A DNA stretch of 64,000 bases, taken from positions 124,001 through 188,000 of the forward strand of contig NZ_PDOF01000001.1 of the NCBI RefSeq assembly GCF_003226345.1. The letters run 5' to 3'. Source of the stretch: Alteribacter lacisalsi (GTDB lineage Bacteria > Bacillota > Bacilli > Bacillales > Salisediminibacteriaceae). Position 1 is the first letter of the stretch. Each line of letters starts with the position of its first letter. Both the position numbers and the translations under genes were made by a program. Positions 38,760 through 48,316 of this stretch are shown here, one piece after another. The notes beneath the pieces were generated by a model. The model was given only the letters and a program-made list of their open reading frames with translations, ran no database searches and was not told where the DNA came from.

Positions 38760-41591
38760 ATGGGATTTAATTTTCAAAAAATACTTGGACAGGTTAAAAA
38801 TCTTTTCGGGGAAAACGAAGACGGCGTAAGAGAGTCCGATAAAACAGAATCTGCAGGGAATCGTCAGGTTCAGCAGAAAGCAGATTACCGTTACGGTAAA
38901 AGTGTGCATTTAAATAAGGGCGAAGAAGCGAAGGTGCTGCATCAGTATCCGAAAACCGGGGCTTTCCGCTTTCCGGTCGTAAAGGACCACGAGCCTCTCG
39001 GGAAAGGAGCGGGCGAGCGTCAGCAATATCACCAATCACCTTCAGAAGATGAAGTAATGCCTGAACAGGAAGCCGTTCAGAAGACTCAGGAACAAAAAAA
39101 ACGCAAACCAGCACAGCGAAAGTACCTCAAGTTTAATGAAACGGCACAGGAAAAACCGACAGAAGAAGCAGCCAGGCCGACGCAATCACCAAAATCAACA
39201 GTGGGCCCTGACTACATAGACAAGCAGAAATTCGCGGGCCATAATTTTTCCGTGCGCCAGATTCCTTCGCCTATTTTCGGCTTTGGAAAAAGGGATGAAG
39301 ATACGCTGCAGAAATACAGAGAAGACGTCTTAAACGAGTTTCTCGAGCTTGAAGGGCATGTGGATTCCGAAGAGACGGAGGAAATGACGCAGAAGCAGTA
39401 TGAAGAAGAGCTTTCGAAAGCCGCAACTGACCCTGATCATCAGAAGAATGTTTTTGAACAAAACGAAAGAGAAGAATCTAATGGCTCAGCAGAAGGCGAA
39501 AAAGAATCAGCGGCAGCCACAGAGCCTGCAATCCCGGCATTTGTCCAATCTGTACTGGAGAGTGACACTTACCAGGAGGAAAACTCAGAGGAAATGAATG
39601 AGCATCCCGAGGCAGACGGTGAATCTAATAATGAAAAAATTTTCGAAGACGATCAAACCGCGGATGAGGATGACGTTTCCGTTCACACGAGCGAGCCCCG
39701 TACTCTGAATCATGAAAGTCCAAATGAGGTACTCACTTCTGAGACAGTACTGACTGACGAACCTGTAGAAACCGTAAATAAGCCGGAAGCACCTTACACC
39801 GGGTCTGAAGAGGCTGCTGAACATAAGTACTATGAAGAAGAGAAAGTTACGTCACCGGCTAATGATTCCGCCAATGCGGCATATACTGAAGGTACTGAAG
39901 AGGACTCTGTCCCTGGTGAGGAGAAGGCTGAACCTGTAATCGAAGACAGCCGGCATGAGGTACAGAGGAAAGAGAAGAACCATCCGTCACCGGCTTTACA
40001 AGATCAGCAGAAGAGAACCGGTCAGGAAAGCCATGAGAAACAGGAAAAAAAGAACGATAAAACGCCACCTCGTCCAGCCGGGAACAGCAGTACTTCTGCT
40101 GTTCCGTATAACGTTCTTATGTTTCAGCGGGACAGAGTAAAGCAGGAACGGCGTGATAAGCAGAATAGAGGAAAAGGCGTACTCCCTGAACTGCATCTCC
40201 TTGAAGTGCCACCGGGACGCACACAGGAAGATGATGAAGCACTGGCAGAGCAGTCAGCTCTTCTGGATCAGACTTTGTCTTACTTTAACGTTAAAGCAAA
40301 GGTGGTCAATGTGACACGGGGGCCCTCAGTAACCCGCTTTGAGATTCAGCCTGAACCCGGTGTGAAGGTGAGTAAAATCACCAACCTTCAGGACGATATT
40401 AAGCTGAGTCTTGCAGCAAGAGATATCCGAATGGAAGCCCCTATTCCAGGTAAAAACACGATCGGAATTGAAGTGCCAAACAGAAAATCGGATCCTGTGT
40501 TCCTGCGTGAGATTCTTAAAAGCCGGGCTTATATCCAGAGTGAGTCGCCTCTTACAGCAGGACTGGGCGTGGATATTTCAGGCCAGCCGGTTGTAACAGA
40601 TCTGCAGAAGATGCCTCACGGTCTGATTGCCGGTGCAACCGGGTCCGGTAAAAGTGTCTGTATGAATGCGATCCTGCTCAGTCTTCTCTACAAAGCCTCT
40701 CCTGAAGAGGTAAGACTGTTGCTGATTGACCCGAAAATGGTGGAACTTGCTCCATATAACGGCCTTCCTCATCTTGCGGCACCTGTTATTACGGATGCCA
40801 AGGAAGCGACACTTGCCCTGAAATGGGCAGTAGAGGAGATGGAGCGTCGTTATGAACGGTTTGCTGAGACAGGAGCAAGAGATTTAACGCGTTATAATAA
40901 GAAAATGAGGGAACAGGGAAAGGAAGATCAGGTATTCCCATACCTGATTGTTGTAGTTGACGAACTGGCTGACCTGATGATGGTCTCTCCACAGGAGGTG
41001 GAGGATGCGATCTGCAGGATTGCCCAGAAAGCAAGGGCGTGTGGCATCCATCTCCTTGTTGCAACACAGCGGCCGTCAGTGGACGTCATTACAGGTCTGA
41101 TCAAGGCAAACATTCCGACCCGTATCGCTTTCTCCGTTTCTGCACAGACAGATTCCAGAACGATTCTGGACACTTCAGGGGCCGAGCGCCTGCTTGGAAG
41201 AGGGGATATGCTCTTCCTTGGCAACGGGGAATCCAAAGCCGTCCGACTACAGGGTGCCTTTGTTTCGGATGATGAAATTGAGCGGGTAACAGAACACGTT
41301 AAAAAGAGCGGTCCGCCAAGATTTCTGTTTGAGAAAGAAGAGCTGTCGGCCAGAGAAACAGAAGAAGCGGACGATCCGCTGTTTGAGGAAGTCTGCCGGT
41401 TTATTGTGGATCAGGGGGCCGCTTCAACGTCACTGATCCAGAGACGGTTCCGGATGGGCTTTAACCGGGCAGCCCGGATGATTGATCTTCTGGAAGACAG
41501 AGGTGTCATTTCTCCTGCAAAAGGAAGCAAACCGAGAGATGTTTACCTTACAAAAGACGAATTGGAAGAAAGTTTTGCCGAAAAAGGGTAA
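38760..41591 (+). CDS. sftA: DNA translocase SftA (FtsK/SpoIIIE family)
   Basis: A 943-residue septum-linked DNA pump. There are no membrane helices; instead a very acidic Glu/Lys-rich linker of about 450 residues precedes the motor. The motor has beta-domain LHLLEVPPG, Walker A GATGSGKSVC, Walker B LIVVVDELADLMM and the LLVATQRPSVDVITG segment. The C-terminal gamma winged helix (FRMGFNRAARMIDLLEDRGVI) reads DNA polarity. Length and solubility fit B. subtilis SftA. The start is taken at ATG 38760 (MGFNFQKILGQV); ATG 38724 is poorly placed for its AAAGGA. Confidence 0.95.
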   Translation: MGFNFQKILGQVKNLFGENEDGVRESDKTESAGNRQVQQKADYRYGKSVHLNKGEEAKVLHQYPKTGAFRFPVVKDHEPLGKGAGERQQYHQSPSEDEVMPEQEAVQKTQEQKKRKPAQRKYLKFNETAQEKPTEEAARPTQSPKSTVGPDYIDKQKFAGHNFSVRQIPSPIFGFGKRDEDTLQKYREDVLNEFLELEGHVDSEETEEMTQKQYEEELSKAATDPDHQKNVFEQNEREESNGSAEGEKESAAATEPAIPAFVQSVLESDTYQEENSEEMNEHPEADGESNNEKIFEDDQTADEDDVSVHTSEPRTLNHESPNEVLTSETVLTDEPVETVNKPEAPYTGSEEAAEHKYYEEEKVTSPANDSANAAYTEGTEEDSVPGEEKAEPVIEDSRHEVQRKEKNHPSPALQDQQKRTGQESHEKQEKKNDKTPPRPAGNSSTSAVPYNVLMFQRDRVKQERRDKQNRGKGVLPELHLLEVPPGRTQEDDEALAEQSALLDQTLSYFNVKAKVVNVTRGPSVTRFEIQPEPGVKVSKITNLQDDIKLSLAARDIRMEAPIPGKNTIGIEVPNRKSDPVFLREILKSRAYIQSESPLTAGLGVDISGQPVVTDLQKMPHGLIAGATGSGKSVCMNAILLSLLYKASPEEVRLLLIDPKMVELAPYNGLPHLAAPVITDAKEATLALKWAVEEMERRYERFAETGARDLTRYNKKMREQGKEDQVFPYLIVVVDELADLMMVSPQEVEDAICRIAQKARACGIHLLVATQRPSVDVITGLIKANIPTRIAFSVSAQTDSRTILDTSGAERLLGRGDMLFLGNGESKAVRLQGAFVSDDEIERVTEHVKKSGPPRFLFEKEELSARETEEADDPLFEEVCRFIVDQGAASTSLIQRRFRMGFNRAARMIDLLEDRGVISPAKGSKPRDVYLTKDELEESFAEKG

Positions 41592-41637
41592 GATAAGACT
41601 ACACACACCATATAATTTTCTATACAATATGGTATAA

Positions 41638-41664
41638 ACGGGATCGAATCCCGTTTTCTTTTTC
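41638..41664 (+). terminator. Terminator of sftA
   Basis: A 7-bp stem ACGGGAT/ATCCCGT with a 3-nt loop followed by TTTCTTTTTCC. Confidence 0.75.
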
Positions 41665-41749
41665 CTCTGAGCTTCAATCAACATTGCACGTTCCGTAACA
41701 TGAAGAACAAGGCAGGGTAACAAAATAACTAGTCTGAGGAGGGATTCAC

Positions 41750-41938
41750 ATGGAGCACCTTCCATTAGTAAGTCTAGTACAATTTGTTTCACCGGACTGG
41801 CTTCGAATGTTAAAGGAAGAAGAGCAATCCCAGCTGATCGTCGTCCGCGACGGCATCAGACGTATGAGCGAAGAGGATCTTATAGAAATAGTCGAAGCTG
41901 TCATTAAAGAAAAGCGTCAGCATGCAATATACCACTAA
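41750..41938 (+). CDS. Conserved-looking 62-residue protein
   Basis: A short acidic-to-neutral protein, MEHLPLVSLVQFVSPDWLRM followed by a helix QLIVVRDGIRRMSEEDLIEIVEAVIKEK. AGGAGG stands 7 nt before ATG 41750, and a good terminator follows its stop, so it looks like a real monocistronic gene. The helical C-terminal part recalls small two-helix regulators of Bacilli, but I cannot assign a family. Function is unknown. Confidence 0.65.
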   Translation: MEHLPLVSLVQFVSPDWLRMLKEEEQSQLIVVRDGIRRMSEEDLIEIVEAVIKEKRQHAIYH

Positions 41939-41997
41939 GAGAATGCATCTGCACCGGTTCGCCGGAGGACGGCCCGGTGCAGCCACTCTCTTTTTTT
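41938..41997 (+). terminator. Terminator after the 62-residue gene
   Basis: An inner stem CTGCACCGG/CCGGTGCAG and an outer AGAG/CTCT, then seven T. Confidence 0.88.
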
Positions 41998-42016
41998 CGG
42001 AAAGAGGAGCCTTTAC

Positions 42017-43141
42017 ATGAGTGAAAAGGAAATTTATCAGAAATTACAGGGCCGAATTAAAAGGCTTACGAACAAAACATTTAAATTTGACGAGCGGATC
42101 GGGGACGGCTGGTTCTCTGCCGTGTATTTCCTGAAAACCCGTGAGATTGCTGAAAAGTATAAGCCTGATAATGAAATTCTCATGCAGTTTTTCCAGAAGA
42201 AAAACGCAGTCCTTTGCGGGACGGATGAAGTCCTTGCGCTGCTGAAAACTTTTGCGAAGAACCCGGGGGAACTGGAAGTTCATTCTCTTGAAGACGGGGA
42301 TCGTATCGAACCGTTTGAAACAGTCATGACAATCAAGGGACCTTATCAGCATTTCGGCTACCTTGAAGGGGTGATTGACGGGATTCTGGCCAGAAGAACC
42401 TCTGTAGCAACGAATGTGTATGAAGTCGTAAAAGCAGCCCAGTCAGGCGGAATCGACAAGCCTGTTATCTTCATGGGGGACAGAGATGACCATTATACAC
42501 AGCAGTCGGGGGACGGTTATTCCGCATACATAGGCGGTTCAAAAGCCCAGGCAACCCACGCAATGAACGAGTGGTGGGGCAAAAAAGGGATGGGCACGAT
42601 GCCGCATGCCATGATCCAGCTTTTCAAAGGGGACATCGTCGAGGCGTGCAGAGCCTATCACGAAACGTTTCCTGAAGATGACCTGATGGCCCTGGTAGAT
42701 TACAATAACGATGTGATTACGGACTCCCTGCGTGCAGCCAGAGAATTTGGTGACACACTTAAAGGTGTGAGGGTTGATACGTCCAACACGCTGGTGGACA
42801 AGTATTTTACCCGTAACCCGGATCTTCTTGGCACATTTGACCCCCGCGGTGTAAATCCGAAACTTCTTTTCGGTCTGCGGGAAGCGCTGGACCGGGAAGG
42901 GTATAACCACGTGAAGATTGTCGCATCAGGCGGGTTTGATGCAGAGCGGATTTCCCGTTACGAGGAAATCAAAGCGCCTGTTGATATCTACGGAGTCGGG
43001 AGCAGCCTTCTCAAACTCAATGTTCCGTTTACAGGCGACAATGTGCTGCTTAACGGGGAGCATGAGGCCAAGCTTGGACGAAAGTACAGGTCGAATTCTC
43101 GAATGGAACGAATTGATCTTAATGAAAACAGTGTGAACTAA
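42017..43141 (+). CDS. Nicotinate phosphoribosyltransferase
   Basis: A 374-residue NAPRTase-family enzyme that makes nicotinate mononucleotide from nicotinate and PRPP in the NAD salvage route. Family markers are GYLEGVIDGILARRTSVATNVYEV, FMGDRDDHYTQQSGDGYSA, the GTMPHAMIQLF motif with the catalytic-region His, and VRVDTSN...DPRGVNPK, then IVASGGFD near the phosphoribosyl site. AAAGAGGAG precedes ATG 42017. It is a shorter clade than the typical PncB of about 490 residues. Confidence 0.88.
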   Translation: MSEKEIYQKLQGRIKRLTNKTFKFDERIGDGWFSAVYFLKTREIAEKYKPDNEILMQFFQKKNAVLCGTDEVLALLKTFAKNPGELEVHSLEDGDRIEPFETVMTIKGPYQHFGYLEGVIDGILARRTSVATNVYEVVKAAQSGGIDKPVIFMGDRDDHYTQQSGDGYSAYIGGSKAQATHAMNEWWGKKGMGTMPHAMIQLFKGDIVEACRAYHETFPEDDLMALVDYNNDVITDSLRAAREFGDTLKGVRVDTSNTLVDKYFTRNPDLLGTFDPRGVNPKLLFGLREALDREGYNHVKIVASGGFDAERISRYEEIKAPVDIYGVGSSLLKLNVPFTGDNVLLNGEHEAKLGRKYRSNSRMERIDLNENSVN

Positions 43142-43226
43142 ACGGAATGAATGACGGAACAGGGGGCTGCAGGAGATGATGCAGCCTTTTCCTGTTACTC
43201 CGAACCGCTTTGAAAGGATGGTTACG

Positions 43227-43910
43227 GTGACAAAAAAGAAAACCTCCTTTATTATTGATTTTCAGAAATTGAGAAATGAAAAACAGGCAAAAGCGGAAGA
43301 CTCGCTGACAGAAGTGTATGATCTCTTTTTTACATTCATCGAACGTCAGGCAAACCTTCGTGAAAAGGTTAGAGCGAAGCGCTTGTTTTCCCATAAAGTG
43401 AATTACCCCGAAAATCAGGTGTTTGACCGGTGGATACAGCTGCAGTTCGAACACTGGTTTGCTTTTGATTACGTGACTGTCATCGGGTCGCGAATGTTTG
43501 ACCTTTTTGTGAGGGAGCACAGGCATCAATTGAGTGCCCCTATGCTTGACCTCTGCGGTCACCTGATGCTCATGTCACTCGAACCTGCAGAAGTGACCGG
43601 TAAAGGATCCGGGGGCAATGTAAAAGTAAAAAGGCTTGTAAACAATGAGATGATGGAAGTTACCTCTTTTTTATCAGATTTGAGGGGAGAAGAGGGTGAT
43701 CTCGTGTTTATGAGATTTGTTCCCGTTGGATTTAAGACCTTTGCGGCAGGTCCCGCTTTTACTGTGGCCAGAGAGGAAAAAAAGCAGGTAACCGCTCAGC
43801 TTGAGGGTCTCCTGACAGAGAAACGGAAGGATTCCCCCGCCGCTGTAACCCGTTACATGAAAGAATACGGCATCGATTATCTGCGTTATGCTGAACGCAG
43901 GAATGGATGA
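43227..43910 (+). CDS. Hypothetical protein between the NAPRTase gene and murC
   Basis: A 227-residue soluble protein without recognisable motifs. It has an N-terminal basic helix (KKKTSFIIDFQKLRNEKQAKAED), a conserved-looking aromatic block (QLQFEHWFAFDYVTVIGSRMFDLFVREH), then a beta-rich part (VFMRFVPVGFKTFAAGPAFTV). The start is GTG 43227, 8 nt from AAAGGA; ATG 43218 is possible. It lies 85 nt after the NAPRTase gene in the same direction, probably one transcript. I do not recognise the family. Confidence 0.7.
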   Translation: MTKKKTSFIIDFQKLRNEKQAKAEDSLTEVYDLFFTFIERQANLREKVRAKRLFSHKVNYPENQVFDRWIQLQFEHWFAFDYVTVIGSRMFDLFVREHRHQLSAPMLDLCGHLMLMSLEPAEVTGKGSGGNVKVKRLVNNEMMEVTSFLSDLRGEEGDLVFMRFVPVGFKTFAAGPAFTVAREEKKQVTAQLEGLLTEKRKDSPAAVTRYMKEYGIDYLRYAERRNG

Positions 43911-44049
43911 GGAGATGGATTTGCTTAAAAGTTTTTAATTCCAAGTTTCGTCGCCGTTGAAACTGGAAAAAGGTTAACAGGTATATTTTATGTGAAATAT
44001 ATGGAACTTTCGGTGCATGAAAGTGGAGCGATGGTTGCAGAACCTGTAA

Positions 44050-44060
44050 TTTGCTATAAT
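44050..44060 (+). promoter_or_regulatory. Extended -10 promoter upstream of murC
   Basis: TTGCTATAAT contains a perfect TATAAT (44055-44060) with the upstream TG of an extended -10; the -35 (TGGTTG) is weak. It lies about 112 bp before murC. Confidence 0.5.
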
Positions 44061-44172
44061 GTACAGGTATGTTTTCAGGGCGATTCCCGAAACAGGCAGT
44101 CAGACATATACTGTAACGACTTGTTCCTGAATTCGGGCGCCATTATGTGATTACTCAATTTGGAGGTCCAAT

Positions 44173-45474
44173 ATGACAATGTTTCATTTTATCGGTATAA
44201 AAGGCTCCGGGATGAGTGCCCTGGCACAGATTCTCAGTGATATGAATTATAATGTGCAGGGATCGGATGTAGACAAAGTATTCTTTACGCAAAAGCCTCT
44301 TGAGGACAAGGGAATTCCCCTGCTTCCTTTCAGTAAGGAAAATATCCGTGAAGGCCAGACGATTATCGCGTCCGCCGCTTACGGAGAGGATCATGAAGAG
44401 GTGGAGGCAGCTGCCGCTAAAGGAATGGAGGTACGTCCCTACCCGACGTTTCTCGGCGAGTTTATTCAGGAGTTTACGAGCATTGCCATCACTGGTTCAC
44501 ACGGAAAAACATCTACAACGGGTCTGATGTCGCACGTGCTGCAGCATGCAAAGCCTACGTCCTATCTGATTGGTGACGGTACAGGTAAAGGGGAAGAGAA
44601 CAGCGAGTACTTTGTGTTTGAAGCTTGTGAATACCGCAGACATTTCCTTCACTACCATCCCGATTATGCGATCATGACGAATGTGGATTTTGATCATCCT
44701 GATTACTTTAAGAATGCTGAAGATGTGTTTGCAGCTTTTCAGGATATGGCCAAACAGGTGAAGAAAGCGATCATTGCCTGTGGTGATGATGAGTATCTCC
44801 AGCAGATTAATGCGCCTGCCCCAGTTGTATATTACGGACTTGGCGAAGATAATGACTTTCAGGCCAAGAATTTAAGAACGGATGCTGATGGAACTCATTT
44901 TGATGTGTTTGTCCGCAATACTGCATGCGGTTCTTTCACCATACCGGGCTACGGGAATCACAATGTTCTGAATGCCCTTAGCGTGATCGCTCTCTGCGAG
45001 TATGAAAATATTAATCTTTCCGTCGTTCAGGAGCATTTGAAAACGTTCGGTGGCGTAAAGAGGCGCTTTAGTGAAAAAACGTTCGGGAGCCAGGTTCTGA
45101 TCGATGATTATGCTCACCATCCGACTGAAATTGCCGTCACAATCGAGTCGGCAAAGCAGAAGTATCCAAACCGGGAAGTGGTGGCTCTTTTTCAGCCTCA
45201 CACCTTCACACGTACAAAGACTTTCCTGGATGAGTTTGCGGAAAGTCTCAAAGAAGCGGATCAGGTGTACCTGTGTGATATATTCGGCTCGGCAAGGGAA
45301 AAAGAGCAGAGCCTTACAATTCAGGATCTTCAGGAACGAATTCCGGGATCAATCGTGGTGGACGAAGAGTCAGTAAGTCAGCTTCACCGTCACGCCCAGG
45401 GAGTCCTTCTGTTTATGGGAGCAGGAGACGTTCAGAAGTTTCAGGACGCCTACGAAAAAGCTTCTGCCAACTAA
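44173..45474 (+). CDS. murC: UDP-N-acetylmuramate--L-alanine ligase
   Basis: A 433-residue Mur ligase that adds L-Ala to UDP-MurNAc, the first stem-peptide step. The Rossmann start [18 protein letters not shown], the ATP loop [13 protein letters not shown], the central EACEYRRHF and the YAHHPTEI loop are present. The length fits the family. TTTGGAGGTCC precedes ATG 44173. It follows sftA at a distance, as in B. subtilis, though with extra genes between. Confidence 0.96.
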   Translation: MTMFHFIGIKGSGMSALAQILSDMNYNVQGSDVDKVFFTQKPLEDKGIPLLPFSKENIREGQTIIASAAYGEDHEEVEAAAAKGMEVRPYPTFLGEFIQEFTSIAITGSHGKTSTTGLMSHVLQHAKPTSYLIGDGTGKGEENSEYFVFEACEYRRHFLHYHPDYAIMTNVDFDHPDYFKNAEDVFAAFQDMAKQVKKAIIACGDDEYLQQINAPAPVVYYGLGEDNDFQAKNLRTDADGTHFDVFVRNTACGSFTIPGYGNHNVLNALSVIALCEYENINLSVVQEHLKTFGGVKRRFSEKTFGSQVLIDDYAHHPTEIAVTIESAKQKYPNREVVALFQPHTFTRTKTFLDEFAESLKEADQVYLCDIFGSAREKEQSLTIQDLQERIPGSIVVDEESVSQLHRHAQGVLLFMGAGDVQKFQDAYEKASAN

Positions 45475-45498
45475 AGGTCATATTCAGGGAACAAAAAA

Positions 45499-45530
45499 GG
45501 CTGGAGCAGCTCAGGCGCTCCAGCTTTATT
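45499..45530 (+). terminator. Terminator of murC
   Basis: An 8-bp stem GCTGGAGC/GCTCCAGC with TTTATT. It lies between convergent genes and could act on both strands (A-rich 5' flank). Confidence 0.75.
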
Positions 45531-45558
45531 GTATGGATTGAGTCATAAGCACAGATGC

Positions 45559-46674
45559 TTACTTAAGATTTTCCGGGTTAAGAGGTTTCAGGTCATCTGT
45601 TACAAAACGGCCGTTTTCACGGACAAGTTCGCCGTCAAAGTAGATGTTTCCGCCGCCATACTCCGGGCGCTGGATGCAGACGATATCCCAGTGAATCGCC
45701 GAATCGTTGCCGTTATAGGCATCCTCGTATGCCTGTCCTGGTGTAAAATGGAAGCTCCCGTCGATTTTCTCATCAAATAGAATATCCTGCATCGGATGCT
45801 GAATAAAAGGATTAACGCCGATGGCAAACTCGCCAATATAGCGGGCGCCTTCATCTGTGTCGAAGATTTCATTGATTTTTTTCGTGTCATTGGCTTCAGC
45901 ATGCACGATTTTACCGTTCTCAAAAGTAAGTTCAATGTTCTCATAAGTGAAGCCCTGATAAGGAGATGCGGTATTATAACAAATCGTCCCGTTAACTGAG
46001 TCCCGGACCGGGGAGGCATACACTTCGCCGTCAGGAATATTCAGCTTGCCGGCACATTTTACGGCAGGGATATCCTTAATCGAAAAAGTAAGATCAGTTC
46101 CTTCGCCTGTAATGCGGACTTCGTCTGTTTTGTTCATGCGGCTGACGAGTGCATCCATTGCTTCACTCATTTTACTGTAATTCAGGTTACAGACGTCAAA
46201 ATAGAAGTTCTCAAACGCCTCGGTACTCATTTTGGCAAGCTGGGCCATTGAAGCGCTCGGGTAACGGAGAACAACCCACTTCGTTTTCGGCACGCGGATA
46301 TGGCGGTGAACTTTTGTACCGACTGTCTGAGAATGCAGGCTCATTTTTTCAGCAGGCACATCGGACAGTTCATTAATATTATCGCCTGCTCTCAGGCCGA
46401 TGTAGGCGTCCATCTTTTCCATCTGATAGGCTTCGATGTCGGCAATCATGTTCTGCTGGTCGTTTGAAGCACCGTTTAATAGGGTACGGTTAATTTCATG
46501 ATCCTTTAGTAAAACCTGGGGATTCCCTCCGGCTGCAAAAGCTTCTTCTACAAGGGCTTTCACGAGTTCTTTCTGAATACCGAAATTTTCAATAAGAATA
46601 TTTTCGCCTTTTTGCAGATTTACGGAGTAATTAATCAGGTTTTTGGCTAATGTTTGAATACGGGGATCTCTCAT
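45559..46674 (-). CDS. M29 family aminopeptidase (AmpS/T type)
   Basis: A 371-residue thermophilic-aminopeptidase-family protein. It has the M29 start RIQTLAKNLINYSVNLQKGENILIEN, then EGTDLTFSI, the metal-binding Glu/His in GEFAIGVNPFIQHPMQDILFDEKIDGSFHF, and HWDIVC near the C-terminus. It is cytoplasmic and metal-dependent. The start is ATG 46674, with AAGGAGG 8 nt upstream; a frame 12 codons longer lacks a site. It is inserted between murC and ytxG compared with B. subtilis. Confidence 0.92.
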   Translation of the reverse strand: MRDPRIQTLAKNLINYSVNLQKGENILIENFGIQKELVKALVEEAFAAGGNPQVLLKDHEINRTLLNGASNDQQNMIADIEAYQMEKMDAYIGLRAGDNINELSDVPAEKMSLHSQTVGTKVHRHIRVPKTKWVVLRYPSASMAQLAKMSTEAFENFYFDVCNLNYSKMSEAMDALVSRMNKTDEVRITGEGTDLTFSIKDIPAVKCAGKLNIPDGEVYASPVRDSVNGTICYNTASPYQGFTYENIELTFENGKIVHAEANDTKKINEIFDTDEGARYIGEFAIGVNPFIQHPMQDILFDEKIDGSFHFTPGQAYEDAYNGNDSAIHWDIVCIQRPEYGGGNIYFDGELVRENGRFVTDDLKPLNPENLK

Positions 46675-46793
46675 ACGGTGGTTCCTCCTTGTATTCAGGT
46701 CAAAATGCATATAAAAGAAATGACCTGTGTGTATGTACGTATTTATTTTACCTGTCAGGAACCTGCCCGTCCAATTCAGATGTTCATTTTAGT

Positions 46794-46823
46794 GGAGGAA
46801 ATGCGAAGGAAAATGTAGAATAA
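46794..46823 (+). promoter_or_regulatory. Sigma-H-type promoter of ytxGHJ
   Basis: GGAGGAAAT (46794-46802), a 12-bp spacer, then GTAGAATAA (46815-46823). This fits the sigma-H pattern RNAGGAWWW-N11/12-RNNGAATWW throughout. In B. subtilis ytxGHJ is driven by sigma-H and sigma-B, which agrees with the position 44 bp before ytxG. Confidence 0.7.
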
Positions 46824-46866
46824 TGTATACAGAACCGGATCAGAAGATGCTGGAGGTGCTTTTATT

Positions 46867-47325
46867 ATGGAGTGGTTATTATACGTAAGTGCAGCGATTG
46901 CTGCAGTGGCTTTCGCTGTGCTGGTGATTTATGTGATTGGTACTTTGAAAGCAGTAAGCAAAACCCTTGACCGCGTGTCAACGACGGTTGAAGGAATGGA
47001 GAAGCAGATTGATGGGATTTCCCAGGAGTCGACTGTGCTTTTACATAAGACCAATCTGATTGCAGATGACATTCAGAGAAAATCAGATTCATTAAACGGG
47101 GTGTTTGATTCTGCAAAAGAACTTGGTGATTCCCTCAAGTCGGTAAACACGTCTGTAAAACGGATGTCGGCTGCGATCAACCAGAAAGCTGATGAAAATT
47201 CCGAGCAGGTTGCGCAAACAGTAAAATGGGCTAATGTTGCCATGGGTGTCTGGGAAAAATGGAGAATGAAACGGGAAAAAGAAGCCCGTGCCCAGGCTCA
47301 GGCTGAACAGCAAACCACTAAATAG
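46867..47325 (+). CDS. ytxG: DUF948 protein YtxG
   Basis: A 152-residue membrane-anchored protein. Residues 3-27 form one N-terminal transmembrane helix; the rest is a long amphipathic coiled coil (VSKTLDRVSTTVEGMEKQID onward) ending in a charged Gln/Ala tail. It is a general-stress protein family in Bacilli with unknown molecular role. AGGTGC-TTTTATT precedes ATG 46867. It is the first gene of ytxG-ytxH-ytxJ. Confidence 0.9.
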   Translation: MEWLLYVSAAIAAVAFAVLVIYVIGTLKAVSKTLDRVSTTVEGMEKQIDGISQESTVLLHKTNLIADDIQRKSDSLNGVFDSAKELGDSLKSVNTSVKRMSAAINQKADENSEQVAQTVKWANVAMGVWEKWRMKREKEARAQAQAEQQTTK

Positions 47326-47343
47326 TGAGGAGAGGAAAATACG

Positions 47344-47799
47344 ATGAGTGAGCAAAACGAACCAAACAACATCAATGCAAAAGATTTTCTGATTGGATCA
47401 CTTCTTGGAGGGATTCTAGGAGCTTCCACAGCACTGCTTCTCGCACCGAAATCGGGGAGAGAGCTCCGGGAAGACCTGAATGAAGGGGCAAAAATGGCAA
47501 AAGAAAAAACAACGGAGTTTGCAAGCACGGCAAAAGAAAGCACCTCAAATTTTGCACAGAGCGTGTCTGAACAGTCCAATTCCCTTGTGGACCGGGTAAA
47601 AGAGCTTTCCCGCTCAGTACGCAAGGATGTTGAAGAACTGACTGACTCTGCCGAGAGTCTGACAAACGATCTTGAAAACGCAGGCGAGGAAATTGCCGCC
47701 AGTGTAAAAAAAGAAGTTGAAGAACTTCAGCGCTCCGTTGAGCAGCTTGTAAAGGAAGTAGAAGAAAAAGAGCGCGAAAAACGCGGGGACAGTGAATAA
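47344..47799 (+). CDS. ytxH: YtxH-domain stress protein
   Basis: A 151-residue protein with the YtxH signature FLIGSLLGGILGASTALLLAPKSGRELREDL (hydrophobic helix then APKSG) at residues 15-45, followed by a long charged coiled coil. It resembles LEA-like or membrane-associated stress proteins. It starts 18 nt after ytxG behind AGGAGAGGAAA. It is the second gene of the operon. Confidence 0.92.
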   Translation: MSEQNEPNNINAKDFLIGSLLGGILGASTALLLAPKSGRELREDLNEGAKMAKEKTTEFASTAKESTSNFAQSVSEQSNSLVDRVKELSRSVRKDVEELTDSAESLTNDLENAGEEIAASVKKEVEELQRSVEQLVKEVEEKEREKRGDSE

Positions 47800-47839
47800 A
47801 AGCCTTCCCCTGCATTAAATAAAATAAGTATACCTTTTA

Positions 47840-47950
47840 GTGAGTAAACCTCTAGAATGCGCAGCAGACGCCGGCAGCGAAACTCCTGGGGCATTGGAGG
47901 CTCGCCGGCAACTGCCGCGAAAAGCAAGCGTAAAGTTATTTCAGTAAAGA
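47840..47950. repeat. GC-rich spacer resembling decayed repeat module
   Basis: Between ytxH and ytxJ, CAGCGAAACTCCTGGGGCA and GGAGGCTCGCCGGCAACTG then CGCGAAAAGCAAGCG resemble the GCGGAAAGCG-type edges of the intergenic repeats. It is not needed for coding, since the ytxJ start is at 47971. Confidence 0.4.
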
Positions 47951-47970
47951 TACAAGAAGGAGCGGCTTTC

Positions 47971-48303
47971 ATGAGTATGAAAAAAATCAATTCTGTAGAA
48001 GAGTGGGATGATCTTGTTTCGACGCAATCCCGCTTTCTTTTTTTAAAAAACAGTACCACATGTCCGATCAGCACCCAGGCATTTAACGACACGGAGGCTT
48101 TTGCAGGTGAAAATACAGATGTACCTGTATATTACCTTAACGTGCAGGAATCCCGATCGCTCTCAAGTGAAGTTGCAGAGCGGTTCAACATCAAACATGA
48201 ATCACCACAGGTACTCCTTGTTGAAGAAGGCAAAGTGAAATGGCATAATTCCCACTGGAACGTAACGAAAGACAACCTTTCGGCAGCATGGGAAGAAAAA
48301 TAA
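47971..48303 (+). CDS. ytxJ: Monothiol bacilliredoxin YtxJ (BrxC-type)
   Basis: A 110-residue thioredoxin-fold protein with one active-site cysteine in STTCPIS (about residue 31) and the cis-Pro loop HESPQVLLV. It belongs to the YtxJ/BrxC family, which acts in bacillithiol-linked redox repair. The start is ATG 47971, 8 nt after AAGGAG; the in-frame sequence upstream belongs to a GC-rich spacer. It is the last gene of ytxGHJ. Confidence 0.88.
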   Translation: MSMKKINSVEEWDDLVSTQSRFLFLKNSTTCPISTQAFNDTEAFAGENTDVPVYYLNVQESRSLSSEVAERFNIKHESPQVLLVEEGKVKWHNSHWNVTKDNLSAAWEEK

Positions 48304-48316
48304 CTGTTGCCGGCGA

